Shown: positions 1 through 7,718, counted from the stretch's first letter. The stretch is DNA of 64,000 bases from JBHJGP01 sp050331695 (GCA_050331695.1 JBHJGP010000005.1:1-64000), one strand, 5' to 3'. Notes: a model not told the origin generated them from the letters alone. A program made the numbers and translations.

Positions 1-6
1 GCCTGG

Positions 7-336
7 TCAGCGGAACTCCTGGATCCGGGTCACTCGCAGGCCGCCCAGGCCGTGGCGGTCGATCGCGGCCTCCCAGCTGCGGAATTCCTCCGCCGACAGC
101 TGGTAGCGGGTGCAGGCCTCCTCGAGCGAGAGCAGGCCGGCGCGCACCGCGCTCACGACTTCGGCCTTGCGGCGCGCGACCCACCGGTGGGTGTCCGGCG
201 GTGGCAGGTCGTCGCCCGAGAGCGGGTGACCATCGGGGCCGACCGCCAAGCTGCCACCTCGGGCGACACGTTCCATCGGGTAGGATTCCGTCATCGGCGT
301 TTCTCCGGCCTCCACCGGCCTGTTGTTGCTGATCAT
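7..336 (-). CDS. sciP: SciP-like CtrA inhibitor (DUF1153 family)
   Basis: A 109-residue protein. It contains the DUF1153/SciP core: LPPPDTHRWVARRKAEVV at about residues 44-61, then a helix-turn-helix-like segment with LSLEEACTRYQLSAEEF and DRHGLGGLR. In Caulobacter, SciP binds the cell-cycle regulator CtrA and blocks activation of flagellar and other G1-phase promoters. Family members are about 90-100 residues, so translation may begin at Met14 or Met20 rather than at the first ATG; the first 25 residues look non-conserved. It lies beside flgE-flgD-fliK, as would suit a regulator of flagellar timing. A CtrA-like half-matched box lies just upstream. The family call is firm; the role in this organism is inferred. 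Confidence 0.88.
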   Translation of the reverse strand: MISNNRPVEAGETPMTESYPMERVARGGSLAVGPDGHPLSGDDLPPPDTHRWVARRKAEVVSAVRAGLLSLEEACTRYQLSAEEFRSWEAAIDRHGLGGLRVTRIQEFR

Positions 337-350
337 TGACCAGCGCCATT

Positions 351-365
351 TAAGGAAGGCCTAAG
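351..365 (-). promoter_or_regulatory. imperfect CtrA-like box upstream of sciP
   Basis: Read on the minus strand the site is TTAG-N7-TTAA, one base away from the CtrA consensus TTAA-N7-TTAA. It lies 15 bases upstream of the sciP ATG at 336. CtrA control of sciP is known in Caulobacter; here it is only inferred from the motif and position. Confidence 0.4.
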
Positions 366-424
366 TGAAGCGGCGGATCAGCTCGATCGAGGACTTGGCC
401 ATACTGAGGTACATGAGACGACGA

Positions 425-1789
425 CTAGCGACCGAGGCGGACCAATTCGTTGAGCATGTCGTCCGTCGTGCTGATCACCCGGGCATTGGCAGAATAGGCG
501 CGCTGGGTGACGATCATCTTGGTGAACTCGTCGGCCAGGTCGACATTGGCGGCTTCCAAGGCGGAAGGCGTGATCGCGCCGGCGCCACCGCTTCCGGTCT
601 CGCGCAAGTTGAAGGCACCCGAGCGATCGCTCTGGGCATAGACATTGCCGCTTCGGGGATCGAGAGCCGCCGGATTGGCAAAGGTGGCGACGGGCAGGAG
701 GAACAGCTTGCGCTGCTCACCATTGGTGAAGGACGCATTGACGAAGCCCTCTTCGTCAATGCTCACGCCGTTGAGCTGGCCGACCTCGGCACCGTTCTGG
801 GTGACGAAGGAGACGCTGGTGTCACCGGAGAACTGGGTCAGCCCGTCGGTCTCCCCGATCGTGCCCCAGTCGATGCTCACGCTGCTGTCGGCGGCGCCGT
901 CCGTCGCCAGCCAATCGATGCCGATGGGCGCGTTGGCAGCGGCGCCGGTGGGATAGTTGGGCGTGATCGAAAAGGCGTTCAGCGTGCCGTCGCCGTTGAA
1001 GGTTACGGTGCCGGCGGCGAGCAAGCCGTTCGGATGGGATGCGACCGTGATCTCGGAAGGATCGGCGTAGAGCTCGACGTTCCAGACATTGGTTGTCGGG
1101 CTTTTGAGGAAGGCAACCGTGACATTGTGGGGCCGGCCCAGGGAATCGAAGAGCTGCAGGGTTCGGGCGAAATCGGGCTGAACGCCGCTGGCGCCGCCGG
1201 TGGCGCCATACTGCGCCATATTGTCGGCGGTGGCGGTGGGGGCACCGTCATAGGTGCCGGTGAAGGCCGGCTCATCGGCGCTGAGATTGGCGCCGATGGC
1301 GGCATCGGTGGTGGCGGCGGCGACGCCGCTGATGCTTCGTACGTTGACCGTGGTCAACTGATTGACATTGGCGACCTCGCCGCTGCCGTTCAGCACCCAG
1401 CCCTGGAGGTAGTAGCCAGAGGGATTGCGGAGATTACCGAAGAAGTCCGGGGTGAAGGCGCCGTCACGCGTGTAGACCTGCTCGCCCGTGCCGTCCGTGT
1501 CGCCACTGACGACGAAGAAGCCGTCGCCACTGATCGCGACGTCGGTGGAGGAATCGCTGGCCTGAACCAGCCCCTGGCTCTCGATCGTGTACTCCGTGAT
1601 CGAGCGAACGCCGCCCGGATTATAGGTCGTGGAACCGCCGGCCTGGGTGACCAGACTCGCGAACTGAGCCTTGGCGCCCTTGTAAGCCGTGGTGTTCACG
1701 TTGGCGATATTGTCGGAGATCATACTCATGGACCGGCTTTGGGCGGTGAGGCCGGAAACGCCGGAGAAGAGGGAACCGAACAAGCTCAT
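425..1789 (-). CDS. flgE: flagellar hook protein FlgE
   Basis: A 454-residue hook subunit. The N-terminal rod/hook segment carries the family signature, with FGSLFSGVSGLTAQSRSM near residues 4-21 and ISDNIANVNTTAYKG at about 24-38. The C-terminal helix reads EFTKMIVTQRAYSANARVIS and ends in DDMLNELVRLGR, both typical of FlgE and FlgG-type axial proteins. The long variable middle fits hook D1/D2 domains. The protein is exported by the flagellar type III apparatus and polymerises on the rod. It is the last gene of a minus-strand fliK-flgD-flgE set, 24 bases after flgD, so it is probably transcribed from the promoter in front of fliK. Confidence 0.95.
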   Translation of the reverse strand: MSLFGSLFSGVSGLTAQSRSMSMISDNIANVNTTAYKGAKAQFASLVTQAGGSTTYNPGGVRSITEYTIESQGLVQASDSSTDVAISGDGFFVVSGDTDGTGEQVYTRDGAFTPDFFGNLRNPSGYYLQGWVLNGSGEVANVNQLTTVNVRSISGVAAATTDAAIGANLSADEPAFTGTYDGAPTATADNMAQYGATGGASGVQPDFARTLQLFDSLGRPHNVTVAFLKSPTTNVWNVELYADPSEITVASHPNGLLAAGTVTFNGDGTLNAFSITPNYPTGAAANAPIGIDWLATDGAADSSVSIDWGTIGETDGLTQFSGDTSVSFVTQNGAEVGQLNGVSIDEEGFVNASFTNGEQRKLFLLPVATFANPAALDPRSGNVYAQSDRSGAFNLRETGSGGAGAITPSALEAANVDLADEFTKMIVTQRAYSANARVISTTDDMLNELVRLGR

Positions 1790-1813
1790 GACAAAAGTCC
1801 TTCCTTTGAGGCG

Positions 1814-2494
1814 CTATTGAGCGGTTTGATCAGAAGAGGAGGGGAGGGTGACGGAACGGACGGCTTCGATCGGGACGGGGCGGCCACCGACCACGAGTTT
1901 CAGAGCACCGTCGACGATGTCGACCGACTGGACGGTGCCACCCACCTGGGTTTTGACGGTGGTCGGCAGGCCGCCGCCGTCGAGGGCATCGACCCGCACC
2001 TGGTAGGAGCCGGCCGGCTGGCGCTGACCGATCTCGTTGCGACCGTCCCAAAAATAAGCCTGCTCGCCTGGGGTCGGCACGATGTCGGCGGTGTGAACGA
2101 TCTGGCCGTCCTGGTCCTGGACGGTCAGCGTCGCTTGGCTCACATCGTCGGCGAGTTCGAAGCGCATCGACGCCTCGCCGGTCTGACCAAGTTCCACATG
2201 CTGGCCATCGGCGACCACGAAGGTTCCTACATACCCGACTGCCTGGGTCATGGTGTTCGAGGTCATTGCCGACAGGAGGCTGTCGAGCTTGTCGTTGGTG
2301 GCGACCGCCTGTTCGACCGACGTGAACTGCACCAGCTGTTCCGTGAACTGGGTGCTGTCGACCGGTGACAGGGGATCCTGGTTCTGGAGTTGGGTCGTGA
2401 GCAGCGTCAGAAAACTGTTGAAGTCTTCGGCAAGCCCCAAAGCGGCGTCACCACTCTTGGGCTGCGGGCTCGATGAAACGCTCTGAATGTCCAC
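1814..2494 (-). CDS. flgD: flagellar hook capping/assembly protein FlgD
   Basis: A 226-residue protein with the conserved FlgD N-terminal block FLTLLTTQLQNQDPLSPVD (about residues 28-46), followed by FTEQLVQFTSVEQ. The C-terminal half has the FlgD Ig-like/Tudor part, recognisable from YFWDGRNEIGQRQPAGSYQVRV. FlgD caps the growing hook and helps FlgE subunits fold into it. It lies 24 bases after fliK and 24 bases before flgE on the same strand, which is the usual hook-assembly order. Confidence 0.95.
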   Translation of the reverse strand: MDIQSVSSSPQPKSGDAALGLAEDFNSFLTLLTTQLQNQDPLSPVDSTQFTEQLVQFTSVEQAVATNDKLDSLLSAMTSNTMTQAVGYVGTFVVADGQHVELGQTGEASMRFELADDVSQATLTVQDQDGQIVHTADIVPTPGEQAYFWDGRNEIGQRQPAGSYQVRVDALDGGGLPTTVKTQVGGTVQSVDIVDGALKLVVGGRPVPIEAVRSVTLPSSSDQTAQ

Positions 2495-2518
2495 TTTTCG
2501 GTCCTCCGAGACGATCGC

Positions 2519-4171
2519 TTAAGCGTTGATATCGAGCAGACGAAGGCGATGAGCGCTCGTCTGTTCAGTGGGTTCGCCCGGGATCTCGGGGTGGGCGTCG
2601 CTGGGTGATTGCTGGCTGAAAAGGTTCTGCTCTGGCTCGCCGCCGGCGTTCTGTTGACCGCTCGACTGGAAGCTGAGTTGTTGATCACCGGCGGCGAAAC
2701 CCGCCCGTTCGAGGGCTGCCTGCAGCTGGCGCTGATCTTTCTGTAGAAGTTCCAACGTTTCCGGGCGCTCGGCAACGATATGAGCCGCGATCAACCCGTC
2801 GTCACCGAAGTCCAAGCGGATATCGACCTTGCCGAGCTCGGCCGGCTCGAGCTGCACTTGCAGGCGGTCCAAACGGCCCTCCACGGCCTGGCTCAACTGC
2901 ATCGAGAGTTGCTGGGCGGGCGGTGCCACGGAGCTTTGGCGGGCCCCATCGGCGGCTCGCCCCGCCGACGCGGTTCCAGGTTCGCCAACCGTTTCGATTT
3001 CGCTCACAGGGGGACCGATCGGATCGACATCCAGGGCCGAGTGTGTCTCGATCGGCGCGACGGCCACTGGTGACGGCTGAGGCGCCGGTGAACCCGTCGC
3101 CGTCTCGGACACGGGCTCCGAGGAGAGGCTCTGAGCGGTCTTTGCCTGGCTCTGGGCAGACTTCACCGGTCCGCTGTTTTCGGGCTCAGCCACGGTGGCG
3201 GTATCAGGCCCCCGGACATGGGCCCGCTTATCGTTGGCAGAAGTTTTGACCGTGGCCGATTGTTGGTGGCTCGCCACCGAGGCGGTCTCGGCGCCCCTCG
3301 TCGACGAATCGATCGGATTGGTCGCTAGCGTCGGTCGGGGCTCCGGCTTGCTGGCGGCCAGAAGCTCGTTTGAGGACGTGACCGCTGGGGCACTCGGTCG
3401 TGCCGAGGTAACGGGCTGGTCGGTTGTCCATGATGGGGAAGGAGTTCGGTGGGGGGCCGAAAGCGTTTGAACGCCTTCTTGCCCCGTCTTCCCCTGATTG
3501 GACAACCTGCCGGCGCGAGCTTGATCGAATTCGGCCGGGGTATCCAGCTCGCTGGACGAGGTGAGAGCGTCCGAAACGGTGCCCCTAGGCTGTGCCGAAA
3601 TTGACGACAGCGCCAACTCAGGCAGAATCTCGCTGTCCGGGGCATCGAGGTTTGATTTCGCGGCCGCCACATCCAGCAACGGCTGATCGGCGGTCTGCGA
3701 TGCCGCCGGAATTGGGGTAAGGCTTGCGGTATCAGGGGCGCCGAACTGCCCGCCCGACGGCAGCGAGGCGGTCTCAACAGATACGTTCTGAGCGAGAAGC
3801 GTTCCGGCAAGGGCCGCGGTTTCGACCGAGACCTGCGCCTCCGGCAAGAGGAAACTGCTATCTTGTTCGAACGTTGCCGGCGTTTGGGTTCCGCTCGACC
3901 CCGAGACGTTGGCAGCAGCGGCGGGCGGTTCGGCCGAAAGGAGACCGTTGCTGCTCAGCGCCGAATGCTGCGGATGGCTGAGCAAGCTGGTCATCTGGTC
4001 GCCCGGCAAGCTCGGCGATTGGTTGCCTGGCAAACCGGGAACTTGACCGCCGTTCAAGCCGGCGAGAAGTTGAGCGAAAGGCGCTGGAGCCCCTTCACCG
4101 CTAGCGCCGGTGGCGAGGCCCGCTTGGGCAGTGCTGCCGAAGAGCAGCGCTATGGCAGATGACTGGATCAT
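2519..4171 (-). CDS. fliK: flagellar hook-length control protein FliK
   Basis: A 550-residue protein with a long, low-complexity Ala/Ser/Pro/Thr-rich N-terminal two thirds and a conserved C-terminal Flg_hook domain at about residues 420-510. The domain is visible as LQVQLEPAELGKVDIRLDF, then IAAHIVAERPETLELLQKDQ and LQAALERAGF. FliK acts as a secreted ruler that sets hook length and triggers the FlhB substrate switch. The ATG at 4171 has a purine-rich AAAGGTAGG sequence 5-13 bases upstream. A sigma-54 promoter lies so close that a transcript from it would have a leader of only a few bases. FliK-family N-termini are poorly conserved, so the start is less certain than the C-terminal identity. 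Confidence 0.88.
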   Translation of the reverse strand: MIQSSAIALLFGSTAQAGLATGASGEGAPAPFAQLLAGLNGGQVPGLPGNQSPSLPGDQMTSLLSHPQHSALSSNGLLSAEPPAAAANVSGSSGTQTPATFEQDSSFLLPEAQVSVETAALAGTLLAQNVSVETASLPSGGQFGAPDTASLTPIPAASQTADQPLLDVAAAKSNLDAPDSEILPELALSSISAQPRGTVSDALTSSSELDTPAEFDQARAGRLSNQGKTGQEGVQTLSAPHRTPSPSWTTDQPVTSARPSAPAVTSSNELLAASKPEPRPTLATNPIDSSTRGAETASVASHQQSATVKTSANDKRAHVRGPDTATVAEPENSGPVKSAQSQAKTAQSLSSEPVSETATGSPAPQPSPVAVAPIETHSALDVDPIGPPVSEIETVGEPGTASAGRAADGARQSSVAPPAQQLSMQLSQAVEGRLDRLQVQLEPAELGKVDIRLDFGDDGLIAAHIVAERPETLELLQKDQRQLQAALERAGFAAGDQQLSFQSSGQQNAGGEPEQNLFSQQSPSDAHPEIPGEPTEQTSAHRLRLLDINA

Positions 4172-4185
4172 GGCGCCTACCTTTC

Positions 4186-4202
4186 AGCAAGCGCGGTGCC
4201 AA
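4186..4202 (-). promoter_or_regulatory. sigma-54 (-24/-12) promoter of fliK-flgD-flgE
   Basis: On the minus strand the sequence is TTGGCACCGCGCTTGCT. This matches the RpoN consensus TTGGCAC-N5-TTGCW at every defined base, with GG and GC correctly 12 bases apart. Late flagellar operons of Caulobacter use this class of promoter. The predicted transcription start is near 4175, only about four bases before the fliK ATG. Confidence 0.8.
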
Positions 4203-4298
4203 ATTTTTCGTCCTTTGTCATCTCATTGAAATTGAAAGAGAATTTTTGTCAGCCGATGATGCTCGGCGTATCGCGTTTGACGACGATAGGGTGTCAGG

Positions 4299-4424
4299 CG
4301 GCAAAAACTGCCGGGAAAAACTTGCCGTTTAAGGCCGCTTTAAGGTTTCTGAGCGATAGGTTAGGCGCGCGCCGACTATCGGCCGATCGTCGAGAGAGCT
4401 CATACGATCGGCAAAACTTTGCGG
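4299..4424. promoter_or_regulatory. three CGGCAA...TGCCG-type repeats (possible FlbD/ftr enhancer sites)
   Basis: Three related elements lie between divergent fliK and the small ORF at 4449. They are CGGCAAAAACTGCCG at 4299-4313, CCGGGAAAAACTTGCCG (CGGCAA on the minus strand) at 4311-4327, and CGGCAAAACTTTGCGG at 4409-4424. They resemble the Caulobacter ftr enhancer, where FlbD activates or represses sigma-54 flagellar promoters. The nearest repeat is about 110 bases upstream of the fliK sigma-54 promoter, a normal enhancer distance. The repeats are seen directly; the FlbD assignment is inference. Confidence 0.5.
4329..4343. promoter_or_regulatory. CtrA box TTAA-N7-TTAA
   Basis: TTAAGGCCGCTTTAA matches the CtrA recognition pattern exactly and reads as TTAA-N7-TTAA on both strands. 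It lies 105 bases upstream of the small ORF at 4449 and directly beside two of the CGGCAA-type repeats. It could serve the plus-strand ORF or modulate fliK. Confidence 0.6.
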
Positions 4425-4448
4425 CGGCTTGTCACAAGGAAGAAGCCC

Positions 4449-4676
4449 ATGAACGTAGGTCCGTCTCATACGTCTTTGCAGTCGCTTGGCTCCAACAGTG
4501 CGCCGGCGACCCCCGTTCGTGACGCCGCTCAAAGGGTGGCTGCGGAGCCGGACACGAACGTCGCGGTTGAAGCGGCGGGTGCGAGTGAGCAGGCGGCCGC
4601 TGCCGGGCGCTCCCGGTCCCAGGAGCCGGTGTCCAGCGATTCCATCCGGGGTCAGCAGGTCGACATCCAAGCCTGA
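4449..4676 (+). CDS. small hypothetical protein divergent from fliK
   Basis: A 75-residue protein that I do not recognise. It is rich in Ala, Ser, Gln and Val, without a signal peptide or membrane helix, and ends in GQQVDIQA. The ATG at 4449 is preceded by a good Shine-Dalgarno sequence (AAGGAAG), which is why I prefer it to an earlier in-frame start at 4419. It is divergent from fliK and shares its regulatory region (CtrA box and CGGCAA repeats). A flagellum-linked role is therefore plausible but not shown. Confidence 0.55.
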   Translation: MNVGPSHTSLQSLGSNSAPATPVRDAAQRVAAEPDTNVAVEAAGASEQAAAAGRSRSQEPVSSDSIRGQQVDIQA

Positions 4677-4918
4677 GCGCCGGTCCCGAACGGTCCGCCA
4701 GGAGGCTCGGCCTTTTTTGCCGCGCCGCCAGGGCGGCGTGGTCACGCGATAGGTCAGAAACCGATCGCAGCACGCAGCACCGGGTTTCAAACGAACCCCG
4801 GTCTTCCGGTCGGGCGCCGTCTTTGGATCGGATTGGCCTCTAGGTGACTTTAGGCTATCGGTCGGATTTTGTCAGGGGGCGGGGCAGAGGCCTTACAGCC
4901 GGTGGGGTCGTTCGACCT

Positions 4919-5338
4919 TCAACCGTTGCTGCGAAAATTTCGTTCGCGGCGCTCGTGGCGCTCCTGAGCCTCAATCGAAAGGGTCGCGATCGGCCGCGCT
5001 TCTAGCCGCGCCAGGCCGATTGGCTCCATCGTTTCCTCACAATAGCCGTAACTGCCGTCCTCGATCCGCTCCAGGGCGCGGTCGATCTTGTTCAAAAGCT
5101 TGCGCTCCCGATCGCGGGTCCGCAGACTGAAGCTGCGCTGGATCTCGTTGGCGGCCCATTCGCCCAGATCGGCGCTGCGAAGGCCGTCTTCCTTGAGTTC
5201 GCGTAGCGTGCTGCCGGAACCGCGCAGGATCTCGTCTCGCCAGTAGAGAAGCTTGGCCCGGAAATAAGCGAGCTGGCGATCGCTCATGTAGGGCTCATCC
5301 GTCGAAGGACGGTATCCTTCGAGATCCAAGTCCGACAA
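4919..5338 (-). CDS. dksA: DksA/TraR-family RNA polymerase-binding protein, cysteine-poor type
   Basis: The DksA coiled-coil and globular parts are recognisable: YFRAKLLYWRDEIL, then DRERKLLNKIDRALERIEDGSYGYCEET, then ARPIATLSIEAQERHERRE. DksA binds the RNA polymerase secondary channel and, with ppGpp, adjusts transcription. Three of the four zinc-finger cysteines of the E. coli protein are replaced; only the Cys in GYCEET remains. Cys-poor DksA is common in Alphaproteobacteria. No in-frame ATG fits the N-terminus. A TTG at 5338 preceded by GGGAG gives 139 residues, the usual size; GTG 5368 or TTG 5395 are alternatives. Confidence 0.85.
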   Translation of the reverse strand: MSDLDLEGYRPSTDEPYMSDRQLAYFRAKLLYWRDEILRGSGSTLRELKEDGLRSADLGEWAANEIQRSFSLRTRDRERKLLNKIDRALERIEDGSYGYCEETMEPIGLARLEARPIATLSIEAQERHERRERNFRSNG

Positions 5339-5480
5339 GGGCGCGCTCCCGTCTGAAGATGAGGGCACAAACCAGGCCACCCATGACCTCGTCAACGAAG
5401 GCGCTTCCTACATCAACAGCCCGGGCGGTCGCAAGCAATGACCCGCTCACACCGCCTCAGGGTATGGTGACGCACCCCAA

Positions 5481-6248
5481 TCAAAGTTCGAAACCGCCGC
5501 AGAAAGTGCATGTTTTCGAGCGTTCTAACAAAATTTCTTCGTAAATCGCGTCAAAGGCCTGTAGCAACAGCAACCGCCCCGAAAGGCTCCGGCCGATACC
5601 CAAGATTTCTATGATCACCTCAGTCGCCTGTAAACAACCCAATGTACCGGCGACTGGTCCCAAAACACCGCCTTGTGAGCAGGTTGGGAGGATATCTTCA
5701 GACGGCGCATCAGGAAAAAGGCAGCGGAAGCAGGGGTGAGGCGGACCAAGATAGGGTTTGAAGCAGGTCAGTTGACCGTCCCATCCCTGGACCGACGCGC
5801 TGATCAGCGGCTTTTTGGTACGAAAAGCGCCGGCGGCGACCACATCCCGGGTCGTGAAACTGTCGCTGCCGTCGGCGACCACCTCGAACGCCCCGATGAT
5901 ATCCGCCGCGTTGGCTCGATCGAGACGCCTGTCGATTTCGACGATGTCGATCCGGGGATTGATCGCCCGGAGGGCTTGGGCGCCGGCCTCGACCTTGGAG
6001 CGGCCCTGATCATCATCTCGATAAAGAATTAGGCGCTGCAGATAACTGCGCTCCACTCGGTCATCGTCGACCAATCCGAGCGTGCCGACGCCGGCGGCCG
6101 CTAGATAGAGGAGAAGCGGTGCGCCGAGACCGCCGGCGCCGACGACCAGGACCCGGGCGCTGCGCAATCTTTCCTGCCCGCGGCCGCCGATCTCCGGCAG
6201 GGCGATCTGCCGTGCATAGCGGCTCAGCTCGTCATCGTCGAAACGCAT
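5481..6248 (-). CDS. moeB: MoeB/ThiF/HesA-family adenylyltransferase
   Basis: A 255-residue E1-like enzyme. The ATP-binding motif is VLVVGAGGLGAPLLLYLA (about residues 33-50), with a conserved Asp in VDDDRVERS and the family DGSDSFTTRD segment. Two CxxC pairs, CFRC and CTFC, probably hold a structural zinc. Such proteins adenylate the C-terminal glycine of MoaD or ThiS in molybdopterin or thiamine synthesis. No rhodanese domain is fused. I cannot tell MoeB from ThiF by context, since no other cofactor gene is adjacent. The ATG at 6248 gives a full-length family N-terminus (RYARQIALPEIG). Confidence 0.85.
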   Translation of the reverse strand: MRFDDDELSRYARQIALPEIGGRGQERLRSARVLVVGAGGLGAPLLLYLAAAGVGTLGLVDDDRVERSYLQRLILYRDDDQGRSKVEAGAQALRAINPRIDIVEIDRRLDRANAADIIGAFEVVADGSDSFTTRDVVAAGAFRTKKPLISASVQGWDGQLTCFKPYLGPPHPCFRCLFPDAPSEDILPTCSQGGVLGPVAGTLGCLQATEVIIEILGIGRSLSGRLLLLQAFDAIYEEILLERSKTCTFCGGFEL

Positions 6249-6392
6249 GGCTCATCCAGATCTGGTCCGGCAGAACCTGCCGGCGGCAGCAGATTTTGCC
6301 CAGGTCCAAGGTCCGACCCAAACGCACAAGCCGGCTCTATCGGCAGATCGCGAACTTGGCATGGAACCTGCTCTCCTGCCGACAAAGCCCGT

Positions 6393-6953
6393 TTGCGAAA
6401 GGTCAAACCGTTGCTTGTCGATCGTGATCCAACACCTCTGTTCCCCGACAGGCCCAGCCGAAGTGATAACGTCGGCGATCGTGGCGCGGCGGCGAACGGC
6501 CTGTGGGGAAGCGACGGTTTCGGCTTCGACGATCTATTGGACATCGTCAATCCGCTGCAGCACATCCCTTTCGTCAGTGGATTCTATCGCCAGGTGACCG
6601 GTGACGAGTTGGGTTTCGCCCCGCGGCTCATGGGTGGCGGCCTGTTCGGCGGTCTGATCGGTGCCGGCATCGCCCTGGTCGACGGTTCGATCCATCAGGT
6701 GACCGGCCGCGACACCGCCGAGCACAGTTTCGACGCCATGACCACGGCGTGGAATGGCATGACCGGCGCTTTTTCGTCTGAAAGCCCCGGCGACACCGCG
6801 ACGCCGTCGGTCAGGCTCGCCGAGCAGGGTTCGGATGGCGGGATAGAGATCGCCTCGGTCAGTGGGCCCGAAAACATCGGTTTGAGACGCGACCGATCGA
6901 TGGAAACACAGCTACTCGCATCCCGTGCCTATCGCAGCCGCATGATCGGCTGA
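6393..6953 (+). CDS. conserved hypothetical protein near flagellar genes
   Basis: A 186-residue protein of unknown function. Its recognisable core is DLLDIVNPLQHIPFVSGFYRQ followed by a glycine-rich, weakly hydrophobic stretch (LMGGGLFGGLIGAGIALVDG) and HQVTGRDTAEHSF. I recall similar proteins beside flagellar genes in related bacteria, but could not check. The first codon is TTG with no clear Shine-Dalgarno sequence, so the N-terminus is doubtful; the TTG at 6411 is an alternative. It ends 22 bases before a CtrA box that serves the next operon. Confidence 0.55.
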   Translation: MRKVKPLLVDRDPTPLFPDRPSRSDNVGDRGAAANGLWGSDGFGFDDLLDIVNPLQHIPFVSGFYRQVTGDELGFAPRLMGGGLFGGLIGAGIALVDGSIHQVTGRDTAEHSFDAMTTAWNGMTGAFSSESPGDTATPSVRLAEQGSDGGIEIASVSGPENIGLRRDRSMETQLLASRAYRSRMIG

Positions 6954-6974
6954 AGCGGACGCCTCCTCCGCCCT

Positions 6975-6989
6975 TAACGCGTCATTAAC
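6975..6989 (+). promoter_or_regulatory. CtrA box upstream of the fliO-fliP set
   Basis: TTAACGCGTCATTAA fits TTAA-N7-TTAA exactly and is followed by C, as in the extended consensus TTAA-N7-TTAAC. It ends 46 bases before the ATG at 7036. In Caulobacter, CtrA activates class II flagellar operons, including export-apparatus genes, through such sites; a neighbouring sciP gene supports active CtrA control. Confidence 0.65.
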
Positions 6990-7035
6990 CATGCTCGCGT
7001 AGCTCTCGGTCCGACGGATGGCTGAGGGAAAGATC

Positions 7036-7326
7036 ATGGACGACGAGCGCCGGGCGGTCGCGCTTCGCTACGATCGGGACGGCGATTTGCCGCCCATCGT
7101 TGCCGCCAGCGGGCAGGGCTTTTTGGCCGATCGGATCGTCGAGATAGCCGAGGCCAACGGTGTGCCCGTGCACCGGGACAAACCGTTGAGCGAGCTTCTG
7201 GCGCGGATGGAAGCGGGAACACCGATCCCGATGATCGCCTTTTCCGCGGTCGCCGAAATCCTTGCCCGCATCTATCGCACCGATCGGGAGCTGGCGGAAC
7301 GCCGCCGCGGGGAGCGAACATCATGA
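7036..7326 (+). CDS. FlhB C-terminal-domain homologue (EscU/YscU/HrcU-type switch protein)
   Basis: A 96-residue soluble protein resembling the cytoplasmic tail of FlhB: AVALRYDRDGDLPPIVAASGQGFLADRIVEIAEANGVPVHRDKPL. The NPTH autocleavage motif and the membrane domain of full FlhB are absent, so it is a free-standing paralogue of the kind known as FhlB. In other bacteria such proteins can partly replace the FlhB tail in substrate switching. ATG 7036 follows GAGGGAAAG, better than the upstream ATG at 7018. The gene overlaps the next one by ATGA. Confidence 0.75.
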   Translation: MDDERRAVALRYDRDGDLPPIVAASGQGFLADRIVEIAEANGVPVHRDKPLSELLARMEAGTPIPMIAFSAVAEILARIYRTDRELAERRRGERTS

Positions 7327-7718
7327 ACCGATCACTTAGACGAAATGCGCAGGACGCCCGGCCGACCGAAACCTGCCCGTTGGAGCCTCCGACACCGGCG
7401 GCATGCCTCGCCCGTGCCCAGGCATTGATCCTCAAGGCCCGTCACCAGTTCGATCGGGATCAGCCCGTCGATCTGGGCGAAGCGGCAAAGCTGGTCGCAC
7501 TGCTCGGCCAGATGGCCCGGTCGGCGGCGCCGGACGGTCTGGAACGCTCGGCTCTCACCAGCCTGCTCGATGATCTGAGCCGGCTTCACCAGGACATGAT
7601 GGCGAAGCGTGCCGCGCTCAAAGCCAGGATCCAGGCGGTCAGCGCCAGCGAGCAGGCGCGGCGAGCCTATGGCGGCGCCGGACCGGCGGGCTTGGCACGC
7701 CCGGGAGGCGGCCGGTGA
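7323..7718 (+). CDS. hypothetical protein in the fliO-fliP operon
   Basis: A 131-residue, mostly helical protein without membrane segments. It overlaps its upstream neighbour by ATGA and its downstream neighbour fliO by GTGA, so it is translated as part of the flagellar operon. Helical stretches (about 26-110) resemble small flagellar export chaperones such as FlgN or FliT in size, but I see no diagnostic motif. I do not assign a function. Confidence 0.65.
   Translation: MNRSLRRNAQDARPTETCPLEPPTPAACLARAQALILKARHQFDRDQPVDLGEAAKLVALLGQMARSAAPDGLERSALTSLLDDLSRLHQDMMAKRAALKARIQAVSASEQARRAYGGAGPAGLARPGGGR

Noticed and set aside
365..2368. A 667-codon open frame on the plus strand opposite flgE and flgD
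   Set aside because: It is a shadow: the minus strand carries full-length FlgE and FlgD with clear signatures, and the plus-strand frame looks like GC-rich antisense without any recognisable domain.
4409..4424. CGGCAAAACTTTGCGG as a second sigma-54 promoter for the small ORF
   Set aside because: The GG and GC elements are 11 bases apart instead of 12 and the -24 hexamer is poor; it fits the CGGCAA repeat family better.
4723..4739. CGCCGCC/GGCGGCG inverted repeat as a terminator after the small ORF
   Set aside because: The T-run lies before the hairpin, not after it, and the loop would be only two to four bases.
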